Assembly (NCBI GenBank): GCA_045810285.1
Contig: JBJMWE010000128.1
Location: 1-5,673, forward strand
DNA from: Scleromatobacter sp045810285
Lineage (GTDB): Bacteria; Pseudomonadota; Gammaproteobacteria; Burkholderiales; Burkholderiaceae_C
Reading direction: 5' to 3'
Length of the DNA stretch: 5,673 nucleotides
Below are positions 1 through 5,673 of the stretch, piece by piece (the stretch's first letter is position 1; each line of letters starts with the position of its first letter). Below the pieces are notes generated by a model. The model saw nothing but the letters and a program-made list of their open reading frames with translations. It had not been told where the DNA came from and did not search any database. A program made the position numbers and the translations under genes.

Positions 1-183
1 CACGATCGTCGAGACGCCGAACTCCTTGGCCGCGTTGGCAACGAGGCCGGCGTTGTTGCGCAGCTCGACGATGCTGATGGATTGCGTGGCGAACGCCATC
101 TGCGACTGGAAGTCGACCAGGATGAGCGTGTGATCGGTCGGGCTCAGCAACAGCTGGCCGGGAACAGGCTTGGCTTGGGGCAT
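1..183 (-). CDS. Isochorismatase/YcaC-type cysteine hydrolase family protein, N-terminal part (gene cut by window edge)
   Basis: Only the first 61 codons are present; the gene continues past the left edge. The translation begins MPQAKPVPGQLLLSPTDHTL and continues ILVDFQSQMAFATQSI. This is the first beta strand and following loop of the isochorismatase-like cysteine hydrolase fold, closest in style to YcaC-type proteins ('L.P..H.L.L.D.Q..MAF...S'). Asp24 in LVDFQ sits where the family has the Asp of its Asp-Lys-Cys catalytic triad; the Lys and Cys would lie outside the window. There is no signal peptide, so it is probably cytoplasmic. The ATG at 183 follows a good ribosome binding site (GAAGGA, 6 nt away). 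It lies 30 bp downstream of the dehydrogenase stop on the same strand, so the two are probably co-transcribed. The family hydrolyses C-N or ether-type bonds in varied small molecules, and the substrate here cannot be inferred. Family assignment is fairly sure; exact function is unknown. Confidence 0.85.
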   Translation of the reverse strand, partial: MPQAKPVPGQLLLSPTDHTLILVDFQSQMAFATQSISIVELRNNAGLVANAAKEFGVSTIV

Positions 184-189
184 GGGATT

Positions 190-195
190 TCCTTC
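190..195 (-). promoter_or_regulatory. Ribosome binding site of the hydrolase gene
   Basis: On the minus strand GAAGGA lies 6 nt before the ATG at 183. It falls in the 30-bp gap after the dehydrogenase stop and supports both the chosen hydrolase start and independent translation within one transcript. Confidence 0.75.
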
Positions 196-213
196 GAAGC
201 TTGGGATTGGCGT

Positions 214-978
214 TCAGGTTCGCGTGATGGAGGCGCCGCCGTCGACGAGCATCGCGGTGCCCGTCACGAACGACGAGTCGTCGGACGCGAGGTACAGCAC
301 CGAGCGGGCGAGTTCGTCCGAGGAGGCGACTCGCTTGAGCGCGTGCAGGTTGGTGATGAACGCCTGCGAGGCCTCGCTGTCGTTCATCGCGCGGTACATC
401 GGCGTATCGACCGCGCCCGGCAGGATGGCGTTGACGCGCAGGCCCTGGGGCCCGTACTCGGTGGCGAGCGCCTGCGTCAGTCCAACCAGGCCGGACTTGC
501 TGGCGGCGTACGCCGCCACGCCCGGGAAGGAACAGGTGTATCCAACGAAGGTCGACGTGAAGATGATGGAGCCGCCGCCGCTCTCGAGCAGCGCGGGGAT
601 CTGGTGCTTCGCACCGAGAAACGCGCTTGTCAGGTTGGTGGCGAGCGCCTCGTTCCAGCCGGCTTCCGAGACGCCCGTGGTCGGCCCCGCCTCGCCCAGC
701 GTTCCCGCGTTGTTGAAGGCGATGTCGAGCCGGCCGAACGTGCGGGTGGCCAGTTCGACCAGGGACGCCGCGAAGTCTTCGGAGCGCACGTCGCCCGCGT
801 GTGCGACGGCCTGGCAATCGGCCGCGGCGATCTCGGCCACCAGGCGATCGAGCTCCTCCTGCCGGCGCGCGGCCACGACGACCTTCGCGCCCTCTGCGGC
901 AAACAGCTTTGCCGTCGCCCGGCCGATGCCCGAGCTCGCGCCGGTCACCAGCGCCACCTTGCCTGCGAGTCGTTTCAT
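214..978 (-). CDS. Short-chain dehydrogenase/reductase (classical SDR, 254 residues)
   Basis: A complete classical SDR, a cytoplasmic NAD(P)-dependent oxidoreductase acting on an alcohol/carbonyl pair. Visible landmarks are TGASSGIG at residues 12-19 (Rossmann dinucleotide loop), AARR at 36-39 after the second strand (basic residues that usually favour NADP), GDV at 62-64, NNAG at 89-92, catalytic Asn115, Ser142/Thr143 near the catalytic serine position, Tyr157 and Lys161 in YAASK, ILPG at 185-188 and VDGG at 245-248. Length and sequence resemble, from memory, the 254-residue group annotated generically as SDR family oxidoreductase (PRK07478-like), including its FTSTFVG and GVSITRT-like stretches. 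I chose the ATG at 978 because GGAG lies 6 nt before it; an in-frame TTG at 990 adds four residues but overlaps that ribosome binding site. It is the first gene of a probable operon with the hydrolase and is transcribed away from the STAND regulator. The substrate is unknown. Confidence 0.95.
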   Translation of the reverse strand: MKRLAGKVALVTGASSGIGRATAKLFAAEGAKVVVAARRQEELDRLVAEIAAADCQAVAHAGDVRSEDFAASLVELATRTFGRLDIAFNNAGTLGEAGPTTGVSEAGWNEALATNLTSAFLGAKHQIPALLESGGGSIIFTSTFVGYTCSFPGVAAYAASKSGLVGLTQALATEYGPQGLRVNAILPGAVDTPMYRAMNDSEASQAFITNLHALKRVASSDELARSVLYLASDDSSFVTGTAMLVDGGASITRT

Positions 979-984
979 GAAAGT

Positions 985-988
985 CTCC
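985..988 (-). promoter_or_regulatory. Ribosome binding site that decides the SDR start
   Basis: On the minus strand the sequence is TTGGAGACTTTC followed by ATG. GGAG is 6 nt before the ATG at 978. The upstream TTG (990-988) overlaps this motif, so it is unlikely to be the initiation codon. Confidence 0.7.
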
Positions 989-1034
989 AATCGGGGGCTG
1001 CGCCGGACCGCGGGGTGCGGGGAAGCCGGCAGGT

Positions 1035-1074
1035 TGATCGATCCAGGGGCGGTCTCGTTGCCCTGGATCGATCA
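1035..1074. repeat. Perfect 14-bp inverted repeat with 12-nt loop
   Basis: The left arm TGATCGATCCAGGG (1035-1048) is the exact reverse complement of the right arm CCCTGGATCGATCA (1061-1074); the loop is 1049-1060. Each arm also contains the self-complementary GATCGATC. It lies upstream of the SDR, between the heptamer array and the SDR start codon, so it falls in the probable promoter or 5' leader of that operon. No run of T follows on either strand, which argues against an intrinsic terminator. It could be a two-site operator for a dimeric regulator or an mRNA leader hairpin. Confidence 0.85.
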
Positions 1075-1076
1075 TT

Positions 1077-1088
1077 CGCGCCGGCGCG
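1077..1088. repeat. 12-bp perfect palindrome CGCGCCGGCGCG
   Basis: The 12 bases read the same on both strands. They fill almost exactly the space between the 14-bp inverted repeat and the first GTGAATC heptamer. In DNA this GC-rich such a palindrome could arise by chance, so a regulatory role is uncertain. Confidence 0.5.
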
Positions 1089-1147
1089 GTGAATCACCAG
1101 TGAATCGCCGTGAAATGCAGTGAACTTGGGCAAGTCGTTCGTGAACC
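1089..1147. promoter_or_regulatory. Phased direct-repeat array, probable operator for an OmpR-type winged-helix regulator
   Basis: Heptamers on the plus strand are GTGAATC at 1089, GTGAATC at 1100, GTGAAAT at 1110, GTGAACT at 1120 and, one turn skipped, GTGAACC at 1141. Start-to-start distances are 11, 10, 10 and 21 bp, so all units face the same side of the helix. Direct heptamers with 3-4 bp linkers are the arrangement bound by tandem OmpR/PhoB-type winged helices, and the neighbouring gene encodes such a domain. Read towards the SDR the units are TTCAC-type, the orientation also seen before the receptor gene at 4137-4163. The array ends 110 nt before the SDR ATG and 148 nt before the regulator ATG. 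Binding by the neighbouring regulator is inference. Confidence 0.7.
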
Positions 1148-1203
1148 GGTTCCAGAGCAGGGTATTGGCCAGTTCTCGAAGGAGCCCGCGAACATCCTCA
1201 GGT

Positions 1204-1232
1204 CTGCAACTCACTCTGCCCGCAGGTATATT
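1204..1232 (+). promoter_or_regulatory. Weak sigma70-like promoter candidate for the regulator gene
   Basis: TATATT at 1227-1232 matches the -10 consensus at five of six positions and is one of the few AT-rich spots in the intergenic region. CTGCAA at 1204-1209, 17 bp upstream, matches the -35 consensus at only three of six. Transcription would start near 1239, giving a leader of about 55 nt. The heptamer array lies about 57 bp or more upstream of the -35 candidate. This is a visual call only. Confidence 0.35.
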
Positions 1233-1295
1233 TCAGTGCCAGCCCGGAGGCATCCCGCCTCGACGACCAGGCCCCCAACAGGCGAAACGATCCAG

Positions 1296-4127
1296 ATGGA
1301 AGCGCGTGAAGTCCTGCCGACGCTTGCCTTCGGAACGTTCACTCTCGATCGCACGCGCAAGCAGCTGATGGAGAACAACCGGCTGCTACACCTGGGCGGT
1401 CGCGCGTTCGACCTGCTCGCGGCGCTGACCGAGCGCGCGGGCGAGGTGCTCAGTCGCCAGGAGCTCGAAGCCAGGGTCTGGCCGCACACGATCGTCGAGG
1501 AGACCAGCCTGCGCGTGCACATCTCGGCGTTGCGCAAGATCCTGGGCGACGGCGTCGGCGGCGCGCGCTACATCGCCAACGTGCCCGGGCGCGGATACAG
1601 CTTCGTCGTCCCGGTGGTGGCGCTCGAGAGTCCCGCGGATCCCGTCGTGCCGCCAACGCCGCTTCCCGGCGCCGTGCCGGTTTCCGCGCGACGCACGCAC
1701 AACCTGCCGGCGCGCCTGAACCACGCGATCGGGCGCTCCGACATCGTCGGCGTCCTGGGCGAGCGGCTGGCGACGCGGCGCCTGGTCTCCATCGTCGGCC
1801 CCGGCGGCATGGGCAAGACCACGGTGGCACTGGCCGTCGCGGAAAGCCAGCTCGGCCGCTACCCGGACGGCGTCTGGTTCGTCGACCTCGCACCGCTGAA
1901 CGACCCGGCGCGCGTGCCGCGCGCGCTGGCGTCGGCGCTGCAGATATCGGTCTCCGCGGAGGATCCGTGGGCCACGTTGCGCGACCCGTTGCGCGACAGC
2001 TGCATGCTCATCATCCTGGACAACTGCGAGCACGTGGTCGAGGCCGCCGCCAGCATGGTCGAGCGGGTGCTGCGGGAGGGGCCTGCCGTGCACATCCTGG
2101 CCACCAGCCGCGAGGCGCTCGAGGCCGAGGGCGAATGGGTGCATCGACTGGCCGCGCTCGAGGGGCCCGTGCCCGACGATGCGACCGCCCTCGAGGAGGG
2201 TCTGGCGTATCCGGCGATCAGGCTCTTTGTCGAGCGAGCCAGCGCCAATTCCGACACCTTCGTCGTCACGCAGGCGAACTTCAATACGGTGGCCCACCTG
2301 TGCCGCCAGCTGGACGGCATGCCGCTGGCGATCGAGCTGGCCGCCGGCCGGATCGACAGCCTCGGGCTCCAGGGGCTGGCCGATCGCCTCGACGAGATGT
2401 TTGCGCTGCTCACGCGCGGACGCCGCAATGCCCTGCCGCGCCATCGCACGCTGCAGGCGCTGCTCGACTGGAGCCACGACCTCCTGACCGAGGTCGAACG
2501 CGTCGTGTTGCGGCGCCTGTCGATCTTTCCCGCCAGCTTCACGCTCGAATCGGCCTGCGCGGTGCTCGCGGGCGACGACCTTCCGGCGTCGTCGGTCGTC
2601 GACGGCGTGGTGGGCCTGGCTGCCAAGTCGCTGGTCGCGGTGGATATCAGCGGCGAGAGCGTGCTGCATCGCCTGCTCTACACGACCCGCACCTATGCTG
2701 CCGACAAGCTCGCGCGCAGCGGCGAGGAGGCCCGCCTCGCCGCCGCGCATGCCGCTCACTTCGAGGACGTGCTCGCAGGCGCCCTCCAACTGCGCGACAC
2801 CCTGCCGATCGCCGATTGGCTGCACCGCTACGGGCGGCTGATGGACGACGTGCGGGCCGGCCTCGATTGGGCGTTCTCACCCGCGGGCGACACGCTGCTG
2901 GGCGTGCGCCTGACCACCGCGGCGCTCGACCTGGTCTATGAGCTGGGCCTGCTGGACGAGTACCGCAGCCGCGTCGACATGGCGATGGAGGCCGTCGGCA
3001 CCTTGCGTCCGTCCCAGCCAGCGCTGGAGCTGCGCCTGCGCGCCGGTCGCAGCTTCCTGCACACGCAGACGAAAGGGCGCCAGTTCTCGCGCGATGCCAA
3101 CCTCGCGCGCATCCTCGAGCTCGCGGACCAGCTGGGCTCGGCACCACAACGCATCGAGGCGATGTTCAGCCTGTGCGCCAACGCGTTCGGCGTGGGCGAG
3201 TATCGCGAGGTTGCCGAGGTGGCACGCCGCATCAAGCACTACGCGCCCCATCCGGACGAGCCCGTCGCGGTGCTCCTGTCAGACCGCTTCCTGGCGCTCA
3301 GCCATCACTACCTTGGCGAGCATGACGTCGCCCGTCCGCTCGCTGATCGGGTGCTGCACTATCCGGCAGGCTACGCCTACCGGCAGTACATCGGCCACAT
3401 TCCCAAGACGGTGTCGATGCGCATCCTGCTGGCACGCACGCTGTGGATGCAGGGCGCCTGCGACGAGGCGGTGCGTGTGGCCCGCGAGGCGGTCGATCTC
3501 GGTGCCGATGCCAATCCGCAGGCACTGAGCCAGGCGCTCGCCATGGGAGCGATTCCCATCGCGCTATGGCGCGGCGAGAACGACCGTGCCGGCGCGCTGC
3601 TGGAACGCCTGCAGGCGCAGGCGGCGCGCCACTCGCAGGCCTATTGGCAGTCGTGGGGACGCAGCTACCGCCAGGTCGTCGACGCCCGCGCACGGGGCCT
3701 CGCGGGCTGGCCGCAATTCGAAAGGGGAGCGGTGGACAGTCTCTCCGGTCCGCCCGAACTGGACATGCTGGGCACCCTGGCCGAGAGCGCGGTCTCCGGG
3801 CTGGGCGTCGAACGCGTCGACGAGGGCCGGGTCGGCTGGTGTGGGCCGGAGATCCTGCGTGCCGTCGCCGAGAACCGCCTGCGCGCCGAGCCGGGCGACG
3901 CCACCGCTGCGGAGGCGATCCTCCTGCGCTCGCTCGAGATGGCACGGGCCCAGCGCGCGCTGTCGTGGGAACTGCGCACCGCGACCAGTCTTGCCCGGTT
4001 GTGGCGCGACCAGGGCCGGCGCCAGGAGGCGCGTCATCTGCTGTCCGGGACCTACGACCGCTTCGACCAAGGCCTGGCCACCGCGGACCTCGTCGCCGCC
4101 CGCCGCCTCGTCGAAGAATTGGCCTGA
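1296..4127 (+). CDS. Winged-helix STAND ATPase transcriptional regulator (943 residues)
   Basis: A large one-component cytoplasmic regulator with three parts. Residues about 10-105 are an OmpR/PhoB-type winged helix (Trans_reg_C): FGTFTLD, HLGGRAFDLLAAL, then the recognition-helix region EETSLRVHISALRKIL and the wing end YIANVPGRGYSFV. Residues about 140-420 are a STAND/NB-ARC-like ATPase related to the 'predicted ATPase' group COG3903: Walker A GPGGMGKTT at 168-176, Walker B LIILDNCEH at 238-246 with Asp242, TSREAL at 270-275 and GMPLAIELAA at 341-350. Residues about 470-943 are alpha-helical and TPR-like, as in MalT/AfsR-type sensors, where an inducer or partner is sensed. I chose the ATG at 1296 because FGTFTLD then follows within about 12 residues, as usual for the domain. 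The frame extends upstream to a GTG at 1110, but that segment is domain-free and overlaps the operator array. No clear Shine-Dalgarno is seen. All ATPase motifs look intact. The flanking heptamer arrays suggest it controls the SDR operon, the receptor and possibly itself (inference). Confidence 0.92.
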   Translation: MEAREVLPTLAFGTFTLDRTRKQLMENNRLLHLGGRAFDLLAALTERAGEVLSRQELEARVWPHTIVEETSLRVHISALRKILGDGVGGARYIANVPGRGYSFVVPVVALESPADPVVPPTPLPGAVPVSARRTHNLPARLNHAIGRSDIVGVLGERLATRRLVSIVGPGGMGKTTVALAVAESQLGRYPDGVWFVDLAPLNDPARVPRALASALQISVSAEDPWATLRDPLRDSCMLIILDNCEHVVEAAASMVERVLREGPAVHILATSREALEAEGEWVHRLAALEGPVPDDATALEEGLAYPAIRLFVERASANSDTFVVTQANFNTVAHLCRQLDGMPLAIELAAGRIDSLGLQGLADRLDEMFALLTRGRRNALPRHRTLQALLDWSHDLLTEVERVVLRRLSIFPASFTLESACAVLAGDDLPASSVVDGVVGLAAKSLVAVDISGESVLHRLLYTTRTYAADKLARSGEEARLAAAHAAHFEDVLAGALQLRDTLPIADWLHRYGRLMDDVRAGLDWAFSPAGDTLLGVRLTTAALDLVYELGLLDEYRSRVDMAMEAVGTLRPSQPALELRLRAGRSFLHTQTKGRQFSRDANLARILELADQLGSAPQRIEAMFSLCANAFGVGEYREVAEVARRIKHYAPHPDEPVAVLLSDRFLALSHHYLGEHDVARPLADRVLHYPAGYAYRQYIGHIPKTVSMRILLARTLWMQGACDEAVRVAREAVDLGADANPQALSQALAMGAIPIALWRGENDRAGALLERLQAQAARHSQAYWQSWGRSYRQVVDARARGLAGWPQFERGAVDSLSGPPELDMLGTLAESAVSGLGVERVDEGRVGWCGPEILRAVAENRLRAEPGDATAAEAILLRSLEMARAQRALSWELRTATSLARLWRDQGRRQEARHLLSGTYDRFDQGLATADLVAARRLVEELA

Positions 4128-4136
4128 GCGCGGCGC

Positions 4137-4163
4137 GCGTCACCAGTTTTCACACCGATTCAC
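4137..4163. promoter_or_regulatory. Second phased heptamer array, upstream of the TonB-dependent receptor
   Basis: On the plus strand GCGTCAC (4137-4143), TTTTCAC (4147-4153) and GATTCAC (4157-4163) repeat at exactly 10-bp intervals. The block 4147-4163 agrees at 14 of 17 positions with the reverse complement of 1100-1116 in the SDR/regulator intergenic region, including the 3-bp linker length. Relative to transcription of the downstream gene, the orientation matches the first array relative to the SDR. It begins 10 bp after the regulator stop and ends 78 nt before the ATG at 4242. The first unit is degenerate. It is a likely operator shared with the first array; binding by the adjacent regulator is inferred. 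Confidence 0.65.
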
Positions 4164-4231
4164 GCGGGCTCGACCCACGGCGCACGCATCATCCCCGCAG
4201 GAGCGCCGCATCGTGCGCTCGGCACGAACAT

Positions 4232-4237
4232 GGGGAA
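4232..4237 (+). promoter_or_regulatory. Candidate ribosome binding site favouring the receptor start at 4242
   Basis: GGGGAA lies 4 nt before the ATG at 4242, rather close but usable. The alternative in-frame ATG at 4230 has no purine-rich motif at a suitable distance; AGGAG at 4199-4203 is too far away. The start therefore remains ambiguous between 4230 and 4242. Confidence 0.45.
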
Positions 4238-4241
4238 TCGA

Positions 4242-5673
4242 ATGGTGCAGTGGGAGGCCGATCGAGCGAGGCGAACGGCAAGGTCGCGCGGCGGGTTGCA
4301 GGCCGTGGGCCTGGTGACGCTGGCCGGCATGGCCGCGCCTGCGCTGGCGCAGGACACTGCGGGAGCGCCCGCCGCCGCCGCGGCGGCGCCGCAGGTCCAG
4401 GAGGTGATCGTGACGTCCGAGCGCGTGCAGACGGTGCTGGGCCGCACGCCACTGTCGGTGGGCGTGGTCGACCAGCACGCGATCGAGACACGCGGCACCG
4501 CGCAGCTGAGCGACCTCGTGGGCATGATCCCGGGCGTCACCGTGCCCAATGGCTTCAGCAACCAGCCGCAGGCCGTCGGCATTCGCGGCGTGGGCGTATC
4601 GGTGCCCGCCATGAGCCAGGCGGTGGGCATCTACGTCGACGACGTGCCGCTGGTGCGTGGCTATGCGACCGCGCTGTGGGACCTGCCGGACATCGCACGC
4701 ATCGAGGTATTGCGCGGGCCCCAGGGCACGCTGTATGGCCAGAACCTGACCGCGGGCGCGGTCCGGGTGATCTCGATCGATCCCGGCAGCCAGCCGGTGG
4801 CGTGGGTGTCCGCATCGGCCGGCAACTATCGTGCGGCCGAGCTGCACGCCTACGCCTCCGGCCCGATCGGCGACGGCCCGGTCTCGGGCAGCGTCGCGTT
4901 CTCGCGGCGCGGCAACGAGGGCTGGGGCTACAACGCCTCGACGGACCAGCGCGACAACAAGCTCGACGCGACCCAGTTCCGCACCAAGCTGCGTTTCAAG
5001 CAGCCTTCGGGACTGGACGCGATCCTGGCCGTGGACGGCCTGGTGGACCGCTCCGACACGAATACCGGCGACTTCCCGCTCAACGACCCGCGCTCGGCGC
5101 CGCGCGTCAACTTCACGACCGCCACGCCGGGACCCTTCAAGCGTCTGGCCGGCGGCCTGCAGTTCAAGCTCAGCCACCCGCTGGCCGAGGGCATCGCGCT
5201 GCATGCGATCACCGGCTACCGGGCCTACAAGGACGACCCCACCGTGGCCGATATCGGCGGCCAGGCGACGCTGCGCTACCTGCTGTCGCAGACGGTGGCG
5301 CAGAAGGTGTTCTCGCAGGAACTGCAACTGCAGGCCACGCAGGCACGCATCGACTGGACCGCGGGCGCCATGCTGGTGTCCGATCGCTTCGACTTCGAGC
5401 GCATCGTCGACCAGATCCCGCCGGCGCCCAAGACCCGCACCGACACCGACGGCGTCACCCACCTGGAGACCACCGACGTCGGGCTGTACGGCCAGGCGCA
5501 CTATCGATGGACGGATGAGATCGGCGTGACCGCCGGTCTGCGCGCGTACCGCAGCTCGCAAACCGGCGCCAACCAGTTCTGGCGGCTGGACGCCCAGCAG
5601 TCGCGCACGCAGAACGTGTACACGGCGACCGGCCTGTCGACGTCCAGCAAGGGCCTGCTGCCGCGCCTGGGCG
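4242..5673 (+). CDS. TonB-dependent outer-membrane receptor, N-terminal part (gene cut by window edge)
   Basis: An outer-membrane transporter that takes up a ligand using TonB/ExbBD energy; 477 codons are present and the frame is open to the right edge, perhaps two-thirds of a usual 650-800-residue receptor. Residues 1-36 are a signal peptide: an Arg-rich n-region (8-16), a hydrophobic core and a likely cut after ALA at 34-36. A short Ala/Pro linker (six Ala at 44-49) leads to EVIVTSER at 54-61, a TonB-box-like segment. The plug follows, with LSDLVGMIPGV, GIRGVGV, IYVDDVP at 130-136 and the hallmark RIEVLRGPQGTLYG at 153-166. Alternating strand-like segments of the beta barrel begin after about 180 (for example VAWVSASAGNYRAAELHAY). 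An in-frame ATG at 4230 would add four residues. The ligand cannot be told: siderophores are common, but this family also imports other compounds. A heptamer array 78 nt upstream suggests control by the preceding STAND regulator. Confidence 0.93.
   Translation, partial: MVQWEADRARRTARSRGGLQAVGLVTLAGMAAPALAQDTAGAPAAAAAAPQVQEVIVTSERVQTVLGRTPLSVGVVDQHAIETRGTAQLSDLVGMIPGVTVPNGFSNQPQAVGIRGVGVSVPAMSQAVGIYVDDVPLVRGYATALWDLPDIARIEVLRGPQGTLYGQNLTAGAVRVISIDPGSQPVAWVSASAGNYRAAELHAYASGPIGDGPVSGSVAFSRRGNEGWGYNASTDQRDNKLDATQFRTKLRFKQPSGLDAILAVDGLVDRSDTNTGDFPLNDPRSAPRVNFTTATPGPFKRLAGGLQFKLSHPLAEGIALHAITGYRAYKDDPTVADIGGQATLRYLLSQTVAQKVFSQELQLQATQARIDWTAGAMLVSDRFDFERIVDQIPPAPKTRTDTDGVTHLETTDVGLYGQAHYRWTDEIGVTAGLRAYRSSQTGANQFWRLDAQQSRTQNVYTATGLSTSSKGLLPRLG
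4373..4388. repeat. 16-bp GC palindrome in the poly-Ala codons of the receptor
   Basis: Three GCC followed by three GCG alanine codons create a perfect 16-bp palindrome about 130 bp into the receptor gene, in the linker between the signal peptide and the TonB box. It is most simply a by-product of alternating Ala codons. It could form an mRNA hairpin or be a slippage site. Confidence 0.5.

Larger units (their letters stand above)
979..1295. promoter_or_regulatory. Divergent intergenic control region between the SDR operon and the regulator
   Basis: These 317 bp separate the start codons of two divergently transcribed genes and contain no convincing gene. From left to right they hold the SDR ribosome binding site, a perfect 14-bp inverted repeat (1035-1074), a 12-bp GC palindrome (1077-1088), a phased array of GTGAA heptamers (1089-1147) and a weak plus-strand promoter candidate (1204-1232). 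From 1233 to 1295 I see only the presumed leader of the regulator mRNA. The plus-strand open frame extends back to a GTG at 1110, but that extension has no recognisable domain and would put part of the heptamer array inside coding sequence. Confidence 0.8.

Noticed and set aside
1035..1074. Inverted repeat as a rho-independent terminator
   Set aside because: There is no T-run after the stem on either strand, and the position is upstream of both divergent genes rather than at a gene end.
82..1123. Two plus-strand open frames (82-1092 and 170-1123) opposite the SDR
   Set aside because: The minus strand encodes a complete SDR with all catalytic motifs, and neither plus-strand translation shows any domain.
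1386..2825. A 479-codon open frame on the minus strand inside the regulator gene
   Set aside because: It is antisense to a gene with clear winged-helix and ATPase motifs. Its translation is rich in Arg, Gly, His and Gln with no recognisable domain, as expected from a codon-position shadow in high-GC DNA.
4128..4241. Terminator for the regulator gene or a Fur box before the receptor
   Set aside because: No stem followed by a T-run is visible, and no AT-rich 19-bp inverted repeat resembling the Fur consensus could be found. The gap is GC-rich apart from the heptamer array.
3443..5518. A 691-codon plus-strand open frame spanning the end of the regulator and the start of the receptor
   Set aside because: It is out of frame with both real genes and crosses their intergenic region. 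Its product is an Arg/Gly/Pro-rich shadow.
4140..5561. A 473-codon minus-strand open frame opposite the receptor gene
   Set aside because: The plus strand encodes a convincing TonB-dependent receptor across this span. The antisense translation is low-complexity (Arg, His, Ala, Val) without family motifs.

Overview
The window is a high-GC (roughly two-thirds G+C) stretch of a Gram-negative chromosome. The TonB-dependent outer-membrane receptor requires an outer membrane. The codon usage and this kind of gene set (short-chain dehydrogenase, isochorismatase-type hydrolase, winged-helix/STAND regulator) suggest a proteobacterium, most likely Burkholderiales or a similar beta/gammaproteobacterium. 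That assignment is inference, because there is no rRNA or other marker gene.

Layout: on the minus strand, reading leftwards, lie a 254-residue short-chain dehydrogenase/reductase (978 to 214) and, 30 bp downstream, the first 61 codons of an isochorismatase/YcaC-type hydrolase (183 to beyond the left edge). They look like a two-gene operon. A 317-bp divergent intergenic region (979-1295) follows. It holds a perfect 14-bp inverted repeat, a 12-bp GC palindrome and a tandem array of GTGAA-type heptamers spaced 10-11 bp apart. On the plus strand, 1296-4127 encodes a 943-residue regulator with an OmpR/PhoB-type winged helix, a STAND/NB-ARC-like ATPase and a long helical C-terminal sensor region. 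After a 114-bp gap, a TonB-dependent receptor starts at 4242 (or 4230) and runs off the right edge.

The most interesting signal is that the gap before the receptor carries a second copy of the heptamer array (4137-4163). Read in the direction of transcription of its target, it has the same orientation and 10-bp phase as the array before the dehydrogenase. The best 17-bp block of each array agrees at 14 of 17 positions. OmpR/PhoB-type winged helices typically bind tandem direct repeats with about 10-11 bp spacing. The simplest reading is that the regulator between the two arrays binds both and controls the dehydrogenase/hydrolase operon, the receptor and possibly itself. This would be a compact circuit for uptake, sensing and conversion of an unknown small molecule. 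The ligand and the direction of control (activation or repression) cannot be read from the sequence.

The other long open frames, including large antisense ones inside the regulator and receptor genes, are best explained as high-GC shadows. I see no RNA genes, insertion sequences, CRISPR arrays or convincing intrinsic terminators.
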